DNA of 64,000 nucleotides from Bradyrhizobium sp. WBAH42 (lineage in GTDB: Bacteria; Pseudomonadota; Alphaproteobacteria; Rhizobiales; Xanthobacteraceae), in assembly GCF_024585265.1 (NCBI RefSeq), contig NZ_CP036533.1:1240001-1304000 (forward strand), written 5' to 3'. Each line of letters begins with the position of its first letter. Position 1 is the stretch's first letter. Made by a program: the position numbers and the translations under genes. Shown here piece after piece: positions 45,698 through 54,613 of the stretch. The notes under the pieces are model-generated. The model was not told where the DNA came from, searched no databases, and was given only the letters and a program-made list of their open reading frames with translations.

Positions 45698-46924
45698 CTA
45701 GCCGGACGGGCCCGTGTCCTCGATGATCGGTCCGAACAGCTCCCAGCGTTCGCCGTTGAACTTCATCATCTGCATCTGCTTGTTGACGCGATAGTCGTTC
45801 GCGCCGGTGTTGATCTTGATGCCGGGCAGCCCCAGGCTCGGTACGAAGCCCTTGATGCTGGCGGCCTGCTTCATGACGTTCTCGCGCGTCAGATCGTCAC
45901 CGCATTGCTTCAAGACCTGCACCAGCAGCTCGGCGACCGAATAGGCGTAGGTGTTGACGGTGTTGAGCTTATCGCCTTCCGGGAAATACTTGTCCATGAA
46001 GGCGAAGAAGGCCTTCACGCCCGGATCGTCCTTCCACTGGGGATCGCCCGGATCCTTGCCGTAGTTGGTCGAGATGATGCCCTTGGAGATGTCGAGGCCG
46101 GCCGGCTTCAGCGTCGCCGACACCGGGCTCGCGTTGATGTCGAGGATGTGCACGGGTGTCCAGCCGAGGTCGGCGAGCTTCTTGATCGCCTGCGCCGCGA
46201 ATTTCGGCGTCGAGGCGTCATAGAACAGGTCGACGCCCATCGACTTCAGCTTGACCACCTGCGAGTCGACGGTCGGGTCGGTCACCTCATAGGAGACCTC
46301 GCCGACGATCATGCTGGCGGCCTTGTCGCCGAGGCCGCTCTTGAGGCCGGCGAGATAGTCGCGGCCCATGTCGTCGTTCTGGTAGAGCACGCCGATCTTG
46401 GCGTTGGGATGATTGGCGAGAATGTATTTTGCGTAGATCCGTCCCTCCGACACGTAGTTCGGATTGTAAGCCATGGTCCAGGGATAGTTCTGCGGATCGT
46501 TGAAGCGGGCGGCGCCGGTCGAGGCGAGCAGCTGCGGCACCTTCTTGCCGTTGAGGTATTTCTGCACGGCGGCGTTCGCGGCTGTGCCGATCAGCTGGAA
46601 GGTGAAGAGCACCTCGTCGCCTTCGACGAGCTTGCGCACCTGCTCCACGGTCTTCGGCGGCGAATAGGCGTCGTCATACTGGATCAGGTTGATCTTGCGG
46701 CCGTTGATGCCGCCCTGATCGTTGATCATCTTGAAATACGCGGCCTGGGTCTTGCCGATATTGGCATAGACGGAATAGGCGCCGGAGAACGGCACGGTCT
46801 GGCCTATCTTGATCTCGGTGTCGCTAGCGCCGGTGTCGTATTTCTTCTGGGCGAGCGCCTGGCTGGTCGAGACGGCGACGGCGAACGCCGCCGTGGCCGC
46901 TATGAAGGCTCTGCGATTGTTCAT
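45698..46924 (-). CDS. ABC transporter substrate-binding protein (branched-chain/amide type)
   Basis: A 408-residue type I periplasmic binding protein. A signal peptide (NNRRAFIAATAAFAVAVSTSQALA) is followed by the mature segment GASDTEIKIGQTVPFSGAYSVYANIG, typical of the Leu/Ile/Val class. ATG 46924 has AGGAGGAACTAACC upstream. No permease or ATPase gene is next to it, so it is an orphan receptor that may feed another HAAT transporter. It is not close in sequence to the LivK-like protein at 16.2 kb. Confidence 0.9.
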   Translation of the reverse strand: MNNRRAFIAATAAFAVAVSTSQALAQKKYDTGASDTEIKIGQTVPFSGAYSVYANIGKTQAAYFKMINDQGGINGRKINLIQYDDAYSPPKTVEQVRKLVEGDEVLFTFQLIGTAANAAVQKYLNGKKVPQLLASTGAARFNDPQNYPWTMAYNPNYVSEGRIYAKYILANHPNAKIGVLYQNDDMGRDYLAGLKSGLGDKAASMIVGEVSYEVTDPTVDSQVVKLKSMGVDLFYDASTPKFAAQAIKKLADLGWTPVHILDINASPVSATLKPAGLDISKGIISTNYGKDPGDPQWKDDPGVKAFFAFMDKYFPEGDKLNTVNTYAYSVAELLVQVLKQCGDDLTRENVMKQAASIKGFVPSLGLPGIKINTGANDYRVNKQMQMMKFNGERWELFGPIIEDTGPSG

Positions 46925-47058
46925 GTTGGTTAGTTCCTCCTGACGGAATTTTAGGCCGATGGTCTTTCTCCGTTGATTGCAACGGTCGCCATCGCTGCCG
47001 AAGATTGTGGAGGAAGCTTCGCCGCAGTGCAAGGATCGCGGCGCTGCGCCGTAGCGTC

Positions 47059-47421
47059 TCAGGCGAGAAACAGTGCAATCAGCGCGATTGCCGCCGGCAA
47101 CGCCTGCACCATCAGGATCCGCGTGCTGACGGTCGCCGCGCCATAGGCGCCGGCCACCATCACGCAGAGCAGGAAGAACGCCTTGATCTGGAACGCGAAG
47201 GCCGGGTTGCCGTGGACGAGGCCCCAGATCAGGCCGGCAGCGAGAAAGCCGTTATAGAGGCCCTGATTGGCGGCCAGCACCTTGGTGATCTCGGCCTTCT
47301 CGGGCGAATTCCGAAACACCTTCAGGCCCAGCGGCTTGTCCCAGAGAAACATCTCTAGCGCCAGGAAGAAGACGTGCAGCGCGGCGACCAGCGCCACCAG
47401 AACATTGGCGATCAGGATCAA
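47059..47421 (-). CDS. DUF1304 family membrane protein
   Basis: A 120-residue protein with four membrane segments, matching DUF1304: LVALVAALHVFFLALEMFLWDKP at the N-terminus, FRNSPEKAEITKVLAANQGLYNGFLAAGL in the middle. Function unknown. I start at TTG 47421, since GGGGGAG lies six bases upstream and the resulting MILIANVLVAL begins in the first helix as family members do; ATG at 47442 or 47475 would add 7 or 18 residues. Confidence 0.8.
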   Translation of the reverse strand: MILIANVLVALVAALHVFFLALEMFLWDKPLGLKVFRNSPEKAEITKVLAANQGLYNGFLAAGLIWGLVHGNPAFAFQIKAFFLLCVMVAGAYGAATVSTRILMVQALPAAIALIALFLA

Positions 47422-47427
47422 GGTGAG

Positions 47428-47434
47428 CTCCCCC
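47428..47434 (-). promoter_or_regulatory. Ribosome binding site deciding the DUF1304 TTG start
   Basis: GGGGGAG on the minus strand, six bases before TTG 47421. It is much better placed than anything in front of the two upstream in-frame ATGs. Confidence 0.5.
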
Positions 47435-47514
47435 AAAAGCATCAGCTTTCGGGTGGACGTTAGCACGGCCACCATGGCAAGTGCGATCGATGTGTTTCGA
47501 CCGCCTGGTGCTGC

Positions 47515-48045
47515 ATGCCCATCCGATCAACCAACCTCCCTGAACGCTTCGGCCTCGATCGCCTGGCGACGCCGATCGGGACCGCGCTGCTGGTCACCGA
47601 TGCCGAGGGCAAGCTGCGGGCGCTCGATTGGCATGATTACGAGCATCGGATGCGCGAGCTGTTGCGTCTGCATTACGGGACGGTCGATCTCGGCGATCGG
47701 CCGGCGCCGGCAGAGATGCGCACCGCGCTCTCGCGTTATTTCGAAGGCGAGCTCGGCCAGCTCTCCGGCATCGCCTGGCGCACCGCCGGCACGCCGTTTC
47801 AGCAGAAGGTCTGGACCGCGCTGGCGCAAATTCCCGCCGGCACCACGCTGAGCTACGGCGCGCTCGCCGCAACCATCGGCATGCCCAACGCGATTCGCGC
47901 CGTCGGCCACGCCAACGGCTCCAACCCGATCAGCGTGGTGCTGCCTTGTCACCGCCTGATCGGTGCGGACGGCTCGCTGGTGAAGTACGGCGGCGGCCTC
48001 GCGCGCAAGCGCTGGCTGCTGCGGCACGAGGGTGTGGAGGTTTGA
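47515..48045 (+). CDS. ogt: Methylated-DNA-protein cysteine methyltransferase (Ogt)
   Basis: A 176-residue O6-alkylguanine-DNA alkyltransferase. The acceptor Cys145 is in VVLPCHRLIG, preceded by AIRAVGHANGSNPIS (DNA-flipping arginine and asparagine hinge) and by FQQKVWTALAQIPAGTTLSYGALA. It moves an alkyl group from guanine O6 onto itself, a suicide reaction. There is no Ada-type N-terminal regulatory domain. It is divergent from the DUF1304 gene. Confidence 0.93.
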   Translation: MPIRSTNLPERFGLDRLATPIGTALLVTDAEGKLRALDWHDYEHRMRELLRLHYGTVDLGDRPAPAEMRTALSRYFEGELGQLSGIAWRTAGTPFQQKVWTALAQIPAGTTLSYGALAATIGMPNAIRAVGHANGSNPISVVLPCHRLIGADGSLVKYGGGLARKRWLLRHEGVEV

Positions 48046-48064
48046 AGACGCAACGCGCCAACCC

Positions 48065-48185
48065 CTCCACTCGTCATTCCGGGGCGCGCGAAGCGCGAAC
48101 CCGGAATCCATTCACCGGCACTGTCGGTGTTGCTTGATGGATTCCGGGTTCGCCGCTGCGCGGCGCCCCGGAATGACGAGTGGAG
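48065..48185. repeat. Two-hairpin palindromic repeat, family A copy 6 (short core)
   Basis: The outer arms CTCCACTCGTCATTCCGGGGCGC and GCGCCCCGGAATGACGAGTGGAG pair perfectly, with GGATTCCGGGTTCG facing CGAACCCGGAATCC inside. The interior lacks the GAAGACTC block. It lies between the convergent ends of ogt and glnD. Confidence 0.85.
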
Positions 48186-48204
48186 AGAATCCCCCGATCG
48201 CTCG

Positions 48205-50994
48205 TCACGCCGCGGGCTGCACCGCCTTGTCGCCGGCCATCACATGGGTCAGCGCGCTCTTGATCGCGGCCTGGCGCGTCGGCGCGTTGATCTGCGCGCC
48301 CAGGAGGTCGGTGACGTAGAACACGTCGCGCGCGCGCTCGCCGAAGGTCGCGACATGGGCTGACGCAATGTTGAGGTTGAGCTTGGAGATCGCTGTGGTC
48401 AGCTCGTAGAGCAGGCCGGGCCGGTCGAGCCCGGAGACCTCGATCACGGTGTAGCGATCTGACCATTGGTTGTTGATGGTCACCTCCGGCTCGATCACGA
48501 ACGGCTTTGCCTTGCTGCGCACGGTGCGCCGCGCCACCACTTCGGGCAGGCGCAGCTTGCCCTCCAGCACGTCCTCGATCATCTCGCCGATGCGCGTGGC
48601 GCGCCGTCCCTCGTCCTCGTCGCGATCGTATTCGCGCGAGATCGAGATGGTGTCGAGCGCACGGCCGTCGGTCGTGGTGTAGATCTGGGCGTCGACGATG
48701 TTGGCGCCGGCCGAAGCGCAGGCGCCCGCGATGATCGACAGCAGCCAGGGATGGTCGGCGGCGAAGATCGTCAACTCGGTGACGCCGCGCACCTCGTCGA
48801 AACCGACATTGATCGCGAGCTTGTGGCCGGCCTGCTCGCTGGAGCGGACGAAACGGGCGTGCCGGATCTTGCGCGGCAGCTCGACCTTGAGCCAATAGGC
48901 CGGATAGTGCCGGCCGATATAGGCATCGAGCTCGTCCTTCGGCCATTCGGCGAAGGCCATGCGGAACTCGGTGTGCGCAACGGCGAGGCGCTTGCCGCGG
49001 TCGACTTCCGAGAAGCCGCCGGTCAGCACCGGCTCGGTCTCGTAGTACAGCGAGCGCAGGAGCTGCGCCTTCCAGCCGTTCCACACGCCCGGGCCAACGC
49101 CGCGGATGTCGGCGGTGGTCAGGATGGTCAGGAGCTTCATCTGCTCCACCGACTGCACCACGGCAGCGAAATTCTCGATGGTCTTGCGATCGGAGAGGTC
49201 GCGCGACTGCGCGACCGTGGACATCGTCAGGTGCTCCTCGATCAGCCAGGCCACGAGCTCGGTGTCGGCCGGGCTGAAGCCGAGCCGCGGGCAGAGCCGC
49301 CGCGCCACCTTGGCGCCGGCGATGGAGTGGTCCTCGGGCCGGCCCTTGGCGACGTCGTGCAGCAGCGTTGCGATGTAGATCACCGCGCGGTGCTCGGGCC
49401 GGATCTTGCGGAACAAGTCGCTCGCCAGCGCGAACTCCTCGATGCCGCCGCGCTCGATGTCCTGCAGGAAGCCGATGCAGCGGATCAGGTGCTCGTCGAC
49501 GGTGTAGTGATGATACATGTTGAACTGCATCATCGAGACGATCTTGCCGAAGGCGCGAATGAAGTGGCCGAGCACGCCGGTCTCGTTCATCCGCCGCAGC
49601 ACGATCTCGGCATTGTCGGAGGTCAGGATCTCCATGAACAGTCGGTTGGCTTCGGGATTTTCGCGCAAGCCCGCGTTGATCAGGCCGAGCGAGCGCGTCA
49701 CGTCGCGCATCGCGTCCGGGTGGAAGGCGAGGTTGTTCTTCTGCGCGAGGCGGAAGATGCGGATCAGATTGACCGGGTCGTGCTTGAACACGTCGGGCGC
49801 GGCGACGTTGATGCGGTTGTTGTCGACGATGAAGTCGTCGCTGTCGGGGACGCGCCGCTTCACCGCGGTCGGTCGCAGCCGCGCCATCACCCGGCTCAGC
49901 ACCGGCGCGGGCTTGGCCTGCTGGTCCTCGAGCTTGGCGCAGAGGATGGCGGTGAGGTTGCCGACTTCCTTGGCGACCAGGAAGTAGTGCTTCATGAAGC
50001 GCTCGACGTCCTGCATGCCCGGATGCGAGGTGTAGCCGAGACGTATCGCGATCTCGCGCTGGAGATCGAAGGACAGGCGCTCCTCGGCGCGGCCAGAGTA
50101 GAAGTGCAGATTGCAGCGCACCGACCAGAGGAAGTCGGCGCAGCGGCGGAAGGTGCGATATTCCTGCGCGTCGAACACGCCGCGCCCGACCAGCTCGTGG
50201 GTATCGCGCACGCGGTAGACGTATTTGGCGATCCAGAACAGCGTGTGCAGGTCGCGCAAGGCCCCCTTGCCGTCCTTGACGTTCGGCTCGACCAGATAGC
50301 GCGACTGGCCGCCGCGGCGATGGCGCTCCTCGCGCTCGGCGAGCTTTGCGGTGACGAATTCGGACGCGGTGCCCTGCACCACCTCCTTGTCGAAGCGCTC
50401 GACCAGCTCGTCGTAGAGCGGCTTGTCGCCGGTGAGGAAGCGCGTCTCCAGGATCGCGGTGCGGATCGTCATGTCGCCGCGCGCCTGCCGGATCGATTCG
50501 TCGACCGAGCGCGTGGCGTGACCGACCTTCAGTCCCATGTCCCAGAGGCAATAGAGGATGGCTTCGGCGACCTGCTCGCCCCAGGCGGTCTGCTTGTAGG
50601 GCAGGATGAAGAGCAGATCGATGTCCGATTCCGGCGCCATCAGGCCGCGGCCGTAGCCTCCGGTCGCCACCACCGCCATGCGCTCGGCACCGCTCGGGAT
50701 CGGCGAGCGGTAGAGATGGCGCGTCGCGGCCGAATACAGGATGCGGATGATCTCGTCCTGCACGTGGCACAGCCGCTCGGCGCAGCGGCGGCCGTGGCGG
50801 TCCTTCAGAAGGATCGCCTGCGCGGCGGCGCGCGCCGCGATCAGCTCGGCCTTCAGCAATTGCGCCATCGCCGTGCGGAACGCGTCCTCGCGCCCCTCGT
50901 GCTTCTCGGCGAGCGCATCGACCGCGGCGGTGATCCGCGCGGTATCGAAGCGATCGTCCACCTCGGCCTTGTGCTCAGTCGCGACGCTGTCCAT
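48205..50994 (-). CDS. glnD: Bifunctional PII uridylyltransferase/uridylyl-removing enzyme GlnD
   Basis: A 929-residue nitrogen sensor. The nucleotidyltransferase domain has GGYGR (112-116) and the metal pair D-I-D (SDIDLLF, about 123-127). An HD hydrolase domain with LLHDVAKG and EDHS follows, then two ACT domains at the C-terminus (VDAQIYTTTDGRALDTISI; DRPGLLYELTTAISKLNLNI) that bind glutamine. It adds UMP to PII proteins when nitrogen is low and removes it when glutamine is high. It starts at ATG 50994 with GGTGAG just upstream. No glnB or glnK is adjacent. Confidence 0.96.
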   Translation of the reverse strand: MDSVATEHKAEVDDRFDTARITAAVDALAEKHEGREDAFRTAMAQLLKAELIAARAAAQAILLKDRHGRRCAERLCHVQDEIIRILYSAATRHLYRSPIPSGAERMAVVATGGYGRGLMAPESDIDLLFILPYKQTAWGEQVAEAILYCLWDMGLKVGHATRSVDESIRQARGDMTIRTAILETRFLTGDKPLYDELVERFDKEVVQGTASEFVTAKLAEREERHRRGGQSRYLVEPNVKDGKGALRDLHTLFWIAKYVYRVRDTHELVGRGVFDAQEYRTFRRCADFLWSVRCNLHFYSGRAEERLSFDLQREIAIRLGYTSHPGMQDVERFMKHYFLVAKEVGNLTAILCAKLEDQQAKPAPVLSRVMARLRPTAVKRRVPDSDDFIVDNNRINVAAPDVFKHDPVNLIRIFRLAQKNNLAFHPDAMRDVTRSLGLINAGLRENPEANRLFMEILTSDNAEIVLRRMNETGVLGHFIRAFGKIVSMMQFNMYHHYTVDEHLIRCIGFLQDIERGGIEEFALASDLFRKIRPEHRAVIYIATLLHDVAKGRPEDHSIAGAKVARRLCPRLGFSPADTELVAWLIEEHLTMSTVAQSRDLSDRKTIENFAAVVQSVEQMKLLTILTTADIRGVGPGVWNGWKAQLLRSLYYETEPVLTGGFSEVDRGKRLAVAHTEFRMAFAEWPKDELDAYIGRHYPAYWLKVELPRKIRHARFVRSSEQAGHKLAINVGFDEVRGVTELTIFAADHPWLLSIIAGACASAGANIVDAQIYTTTDGRALDTISISREYDRDEDEGRRATRIGEMIEDVLEGKLRLPEVVARRTVRSKAKPFVIEPEVTINNQWSDRYTVIEVSGLDRPGLLYELTTAISKLNLNIASAHVATFGERARDVFYVTDLLGAQINAPTRQAAIKSALTHVMAGDKAVQPAA

Positions 50995-51181
50995 GTCTCA
51001 CCGGATATAAGAGGTGACAGGCGCTGTCACCCGCCATTATCTGGCAATAGCCGTTCCATGCTGGAAAGGTCCTGCTTCGGGCAAATCTGTTCTCGGCCGA
51101 CGCGCTTTCGGAGTGGCGATTTTCTCGTTGACCTCTGGATATAACTCATTGAAAAACAATGAAGTTTTCAGGAGGCTGAGC

Positions 51182-52153
51182 ATGGCTGGGATTGCACGAA
51201 TTATTGTTCTGGCGGGAGCTTTGGCGCTCGCATTGACCCAAGCGGCGAAGGCGGCGGACCCGCTCAAGGAGATCCGCATCGACTGGGCGACCTACAATCC
51301 GGTGTCGCTGGTGCTGAAGCAGAAGGGGCTCCTGGAGAAGGAGTTCGCCAAGGACGGTATCACCGTCACCTGGGTGCAGTCGGCCGGCTCCAACAAGGCG
51401 CTCGAATTCCTCAACGCCGGCTCGATCGATTTCGGCTCGACCGCGGGCTCGGCGGCGCTGGTCGCCCGCATCAACGGCAACCCGATCAAGTCGATCTACG
51501 TCTATTCGCGCCCGGAATGGACCGCGCTGGTGACCGGCAAGGAGTCCAAGATCGCCGGCGTTGCCGACCTCAAGGGCAAGCGCGTTGCGGTCACGCGCGG
51601 CACCGACCCGCACATCTTCCTGGTGCGCGCACTGCTCGGTGCGGGCCTCACCGAGAAGGACATCACGCCGGTGCTGCTCCAGCACGCCGACGGCAAGACC
51701 GCGCTGATCCGCGGCGACGTCGATGCCTGGGCCGGCCTCGATCCGATGATGGCGCAGGCCGAGGTCGAGGAGGGCGCCAAGCTGTTCTATCGCAAGGCCG
51801 ACGCCAACACCTGGGGCATCCTCAATGTGCGCGAGCAGTTCCTGAAGGATCAACCCGACATCGCGCGCCGCGTCCTCGCGGTTTACGAGGAGGCGCGCAA
51901 ATATTCGCTGGCGAATTACGACGAGCTGAAGAAGACCTTCATCGCGGTGACGAAGCTGCCCGAGGCCGTCGTCGACAAGCAGCTCAAGGAGCGCACCGAG
52001 CTCACCCACAGCCGCATCGGCGCGCCGCAGCGCGAGTCGATCCTCGCCGCAGGCCTTGCGCTTCAGCAGGCCGGCGTCGTCGATGCCAAGGTCGACGTCA
52101 AGGCGACGCTGGATGCATTGATCGACGACCAGGTTCCGCTGCCAACGAATTAG
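51182..52153 (+). CDS. ABC transporter substrate-binding protein (SsuA/sulfonate-nitrate type)
   Basis: A 323-residue periplasmic binding protein of the SsuA/TauA/NMT1 group. A signal peptide ends at about AAKAA; the mature part has EIRIDWATYNPVSLVLKQKG, LEFLNAGSIDFGSTAGSAAL and VAVTRGTDPHIFLVRAL. It probably binds an aliphatic sulfonate or related small anion. The ribosome site is excellent (AGGAGGCTGAGC before ATG 51182). An AT-rich inverted pair CATTG-AAAAA-CAATG lies just upstream (51147-51161) and could be an operator or part of the promoter. Permease and ATPase genes follow. Confidence 0.88.
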   Translation: MAGIARIIVLAGALALALTQAAKAADPLKEIRIDWATYNPVSLVLKQKGLLEKEFAKDGITVTWVQSAGSNKALEFLNAGSIDFGSTAGSAALVARINGNPIKSIYVYSRPEWTALVTGKESKIAGVADLKGKRVAVTRGTDPHIFLVRALLGAGLTEKDITPVLLQHADGKTALIRGDVDAWAGLDPMMAQAEVEEGAKLFYRKADANTWGILNVREQFLKDQPDIARRVLAVYEEARKYSLANYDELKKTFIAVTKLPEAVVDKQLKERTELTHSRIGAPQRESILAAGLALQQAGVVDAKVDVKATLDALIDDQVPLPTN

Positions 52154-52195
52154 CTCGCAGGGAAGAGGCAAGCGCGCGCAATAGAGACCGCCGCC

Positions 52196-52223
52196 GTCCC
52201 GGGGCGCGAAGCGAGCCCGGGAC
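52196..52223. repeat. Single-hairpin repeat, half of family A
   Basis: GTCCCGGGGCGCG facing CGAGCCCGGGAC, equal to one arm of the family A element without its interior or second arm. It lies between the binding-protein and permease genes of the SsuABC-like operon. Confidence 0.75.
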
Positions 52224-52286
52224 GACAGGCGAGGGCGCGGCGATAGTCCTGTTGCATTCCACAACCAGACGCGCTTCCTACCGGCT

Positions 52287-53132
52287 ATGATCTCCGACGC
52301 GCCAGTCCTGCAGCAAACCCCTGATACAGCCGAGAGCGCGCCTGTGCCCTCACGGCTGTCGCGTTACGCGCGGCCGCTGCTGGGAGTGGTGCTGCCGCTG
52401 ACGCTCGCGTTGGGCTGGGAGCTCGTGGTGTGGCTCGGCTGGTCCAACGGGCGCCTGGTGCCCCCGCCTTCGCGCGTGTTTGCTACCATTACCGAGCTCG
52501 CCCGTTCCGGCGAGCTGGTCCGCCACATCACGGCGACGCTGTGGCGCGTCTCGCTCGGCTTCGCCTTCGGCGTGGTCGCGGGCACGCTGTTAGGTGCCAT
52601 CTCCGGTTACTGGTCGCTGGCGCGCCGGCTGCTCGATCCGACGGTGCAGGCGTTGCGCGCGATTCCCTCGCTCGCCTGGGTACCGCTGTTCATCCTCTGG
52701 CTCGGCATCTTCGAGACCTCGAAGATCGCGCTGATCGCGGTCGGCGTGTTCTTCCCGGTCTATCTCGGCGTCATGGGCGCCATCCTCTCGGTCGATCGCA
52801 AGATCGTCGAGGTCGGCCGCACCTTTCGCCTGTCGGGACCCGCAATGATCCGCCGCATCCTGCTGCCGGCGGTGCTGCCGGCCTATGTCGTGTCCTTGCG
52901 CGTCGGTCTTGGCCTCGGCTGGATGTTCGTGGTCGCAGCCGAATTGATCGGCGCCTCCGAAGGGCTCGGCTATCTCCTGCTCGACGGCCAGCAGCTCGGC
53001 AAGCCCGCGCAGATCCTGGCCGCCATCGTCATCTTCGCCATGCTCGGCAAGCTCACCGACTGGCTGATCGAGCTTGCCGCCGCACCGTTCCTGCGCTGGC
53101 AGGACGCCTTCGGGCGGGCAAAGGGAGCTTGA
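52287..53132 (+). CDS. ABC transporter permease (SsuC-like)
   Basis: A 281-residue permease with six membrane segments and the BPD_transp_1 loop EVGRTFRLSGPAMIRRILLPAVLPA, which contacts the ATPase. FATITELARSGELVRHITATLWRV is typical of SsuC/TauC proteins. It works with the binding protein encoded upstream and the ATPase gene 4 bases downstream. Likely imports a sulfonate or similar ion, by similarity of group only. Confidence 0.9.
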   Translation: MISDAPVLQQTPDTAESAPVPSRLSRYARPLLGVVLPLTLALGWELVVWLGWSNGRLVPPPSRVFATITELARSGELVRHITATLWRVSLGFAFGVVAGTLLGAISGYWSLARRLLDPTVQALRAIPSLAWVPLFILWLGIFETSKIALIAVGVFFPVYLGVMGAILSVDRKIVEVGRTFRLSGPAMIRRILLPAVLPAYVVSLRVGLGLGWMFVVAAELIGASEGLGYLLLDGQQLGKPAQILAAIVIFAMLGKLTDWLIELAAAPFLRWQDAFGRAKGA

Positions 53133-53136
53133 GGCG

Positions 53137-53922
53137 ATGCTGGCGCTCGACCGGGTCAGCAAGACCTATCCCAACGGCGTCGAGGCGCTGGCGCGCTTCT
53201 CGGCCGAGATCAGGCAAGGCGAGATCATCGCCATTATCGGCGGCTCCGGCTGCGGCAAATCGACATTGCTGCGCGCCATCGCCGGCCTCGATCGCGCCAG
53301 CTCCGGCACGGTGACGCTCGACGACGAGGCGATCGGCTCGCCGCATGCCAAGATCGGCATCATCTTCCAGGAGCCGCGGCTGCTGCCCTGGCTCAGCGTC
53401 GCCGACAATATCGGCTTCGGCCTTGCCGGCCTGCCCGCGGCCGAGCGGCACGAGATGGTCGCGCGTGCGCTCGCCCGCGTCGGCCTCGCTGATAAGGCGC
53501 AGGCCTGGCCGCGCGAGCTGTCGGGCGGACAGGCGCAGCGCGTCGCGATCGCCCGCGCGCTGGTGCCGCAGCCGGAGGTGCTGCTGCTCGACGAGCCGTT
53601 TTCCGCGCTCGATGCCTTCACCCGCAGGGATTTGCAGGACCATCTGCTCGACCTCTGGGCCGATACGCGGCCGACCTTGATCCTCGTCACGCATGACGTC
53701 GACGAGGCCGTGGTGCTGGCCGATCGCGTGCTGGTGATGCGGCCGCGGCCGGGGCGGCTGTTCGATCAGATCGAGATCAATCTCGGTCGGCCGCGCGACC
53801 GCAATTCGCCGCTGTTCGAGAATTTCAAGCGCAGTGTGCTGACGTCACTCGACCGGTCGCTCGACCGCAACGTTCCCGACCGCGACGCAACCCAGGGTCC
53901 CGGTCAGGCCATGTGGTGGTGA
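53137..53922 (+). CDS. ABC transporter ATPase (SsuB-like)
   Basis: A 261-residue ATPase with Walker A GGSGCGKST, Q-loop FQEPRLLPWLSV, signature ELSGGQAQR, Walker B VLLLDEPFSALDA and switch histidine LVTHDVDEAV. This set, with PRLLPWLSV, is characteristic of the nitrate/sulfonate/taurine group. ATG 53137 is 4 bases after the permease stop. The C-terminus is lengthened by a basic tail (SLDRNVPDRDATQ). Confidence 0.92.
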   Translation: MLALDRVSKTYPNGVEALARFSAEIRQGEIIAIIGGSGCGKSTLLRAIAGLDRASSGTVTLDDEAIGSPHAKIGIIFQEPRLLPWLSVADNIGFGLAGLPAAERHEMVARALARVGLADKAQAWPRELSGGQAQRVAIARALVPQPEVLLLDEPFSALDAFTRRDLQDHLLDLWADTRPTLILVTHDVDEAVVLADRVLVMRPRPGRLFDQIEINLGRPRDRNSPLFENFKRSVLTSLDRSLDRNVPDRDATQGPGQAMWW

Positions 53923-53977
53923 CAATCTCGCCGCGAGCCGGTACATCGGCAGGCATCAAACTCCGGGAGAGAACAAG

Positions 53978-54487
53978 ATGGACGCCGCAGAGCTGCGCCA
54001 GATGCAGGCCCCGATCAAGGAGCGCTACAAGACCGATCCCAAGGCTGCGCTGATCACGCTGAAAGCCAAGGGCTCCACCAATAGCGAAGGCATCGCCTGC
54101 AAGGTCGAGACCGGCCGCGCCATCGCAACGGCTGGCCTCCACCCCGCAACCGGCGGCTCCGGCCTCGAGCTCTGCTCCGGCGACATGCTGCTCGAAGCGC
54201 TCGTTGCCTGTGCCGGCGTCACGCTGAAATCGGTCGCGACCGCAATCGAGGTGCCCTTGAAGACCGGCAACGTCTACGCCGAGGGCGACCTCGACTTCCG
54301 CGGCACGCTCGGCGTCGACAAGGAGACGCCGGTCGGCTTCGCCGAGATCCGCCTGCGCTTCGAGGTCGACACGTCAGCGCCGCAGGACAAGCTCGATCTC
54401 TTGCTCAAGCTCACCGAGCGCTATTGCGTGGTCTACCAGACCATCAAGAACGGCCCGAAGGTTTCGGTGTCGATGCAGCGGATGTGA
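53978..54487 (+). CDS. OsmC family peroxiredoxin-like protein
   Basis: A 169-residue OsmC/Ohr-type protein. The two redox cysteines are in LEALVACAGVTL (about residue 79) and in ERYCVVYQTI (about 149), the normal spacing. Family members reduce organic hydroperoxides with thiols, or act in osmotic stress. The ribosome site is good (GGGAG before ATG 53978). It is 55 bases after the ABC operon and may be read through from it. Confidence 0.9.
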   Translation: MDAAELRQMQAPIKERYKTDPKAALITLKAKGSTNSEGIACKVETGRAIATAGLHPATGGSGLELCSGDMLLEALVACAGVTLKSVATAIEVPLKTGNVYAEGDLDFRGTLGVDKETPVGFAEIRLRFEVDTSAPQDKLDLLLKLTERYCVVYQTIKNGPKVSVSMQRM

Positions 54488-54515
54488 GGACGCAAGTCGT
54501 CATCCCACCAATTGG

Positions 54516-54557
54516 CGTCGTCCCGGGGCGCGCCGCTTCGCGCGCCCCGGAATGACG
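54516..54557. repeat. Single-hairpin repeat, half of family A
   Basis: CGTCGTCCCGGGGCGCG and CGCGCCCCGGAATGACG pair with two mismatches around GCGCTTCG-like sequence. It is a collapsed family A element with both outer arms but no interior, between osmC and the membrane-protein gene. Confidence 0.8.
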
Positions 54558-54613
54558 GACTGAATAACTTCGCTTTCTGTCCGGATCAGCGCGCCGCTTG
54601 CCCGGCACAAAAA

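Noticed and set aside
48466..51144. An 892-codon open frame on the plus strand opposite glnD, and an 898-codon frame on the minus strand in another phase
   Set aside because: Both are shadows of glnD, which has all family motifs. The shadows have no recognisable domain and no ribosome site.
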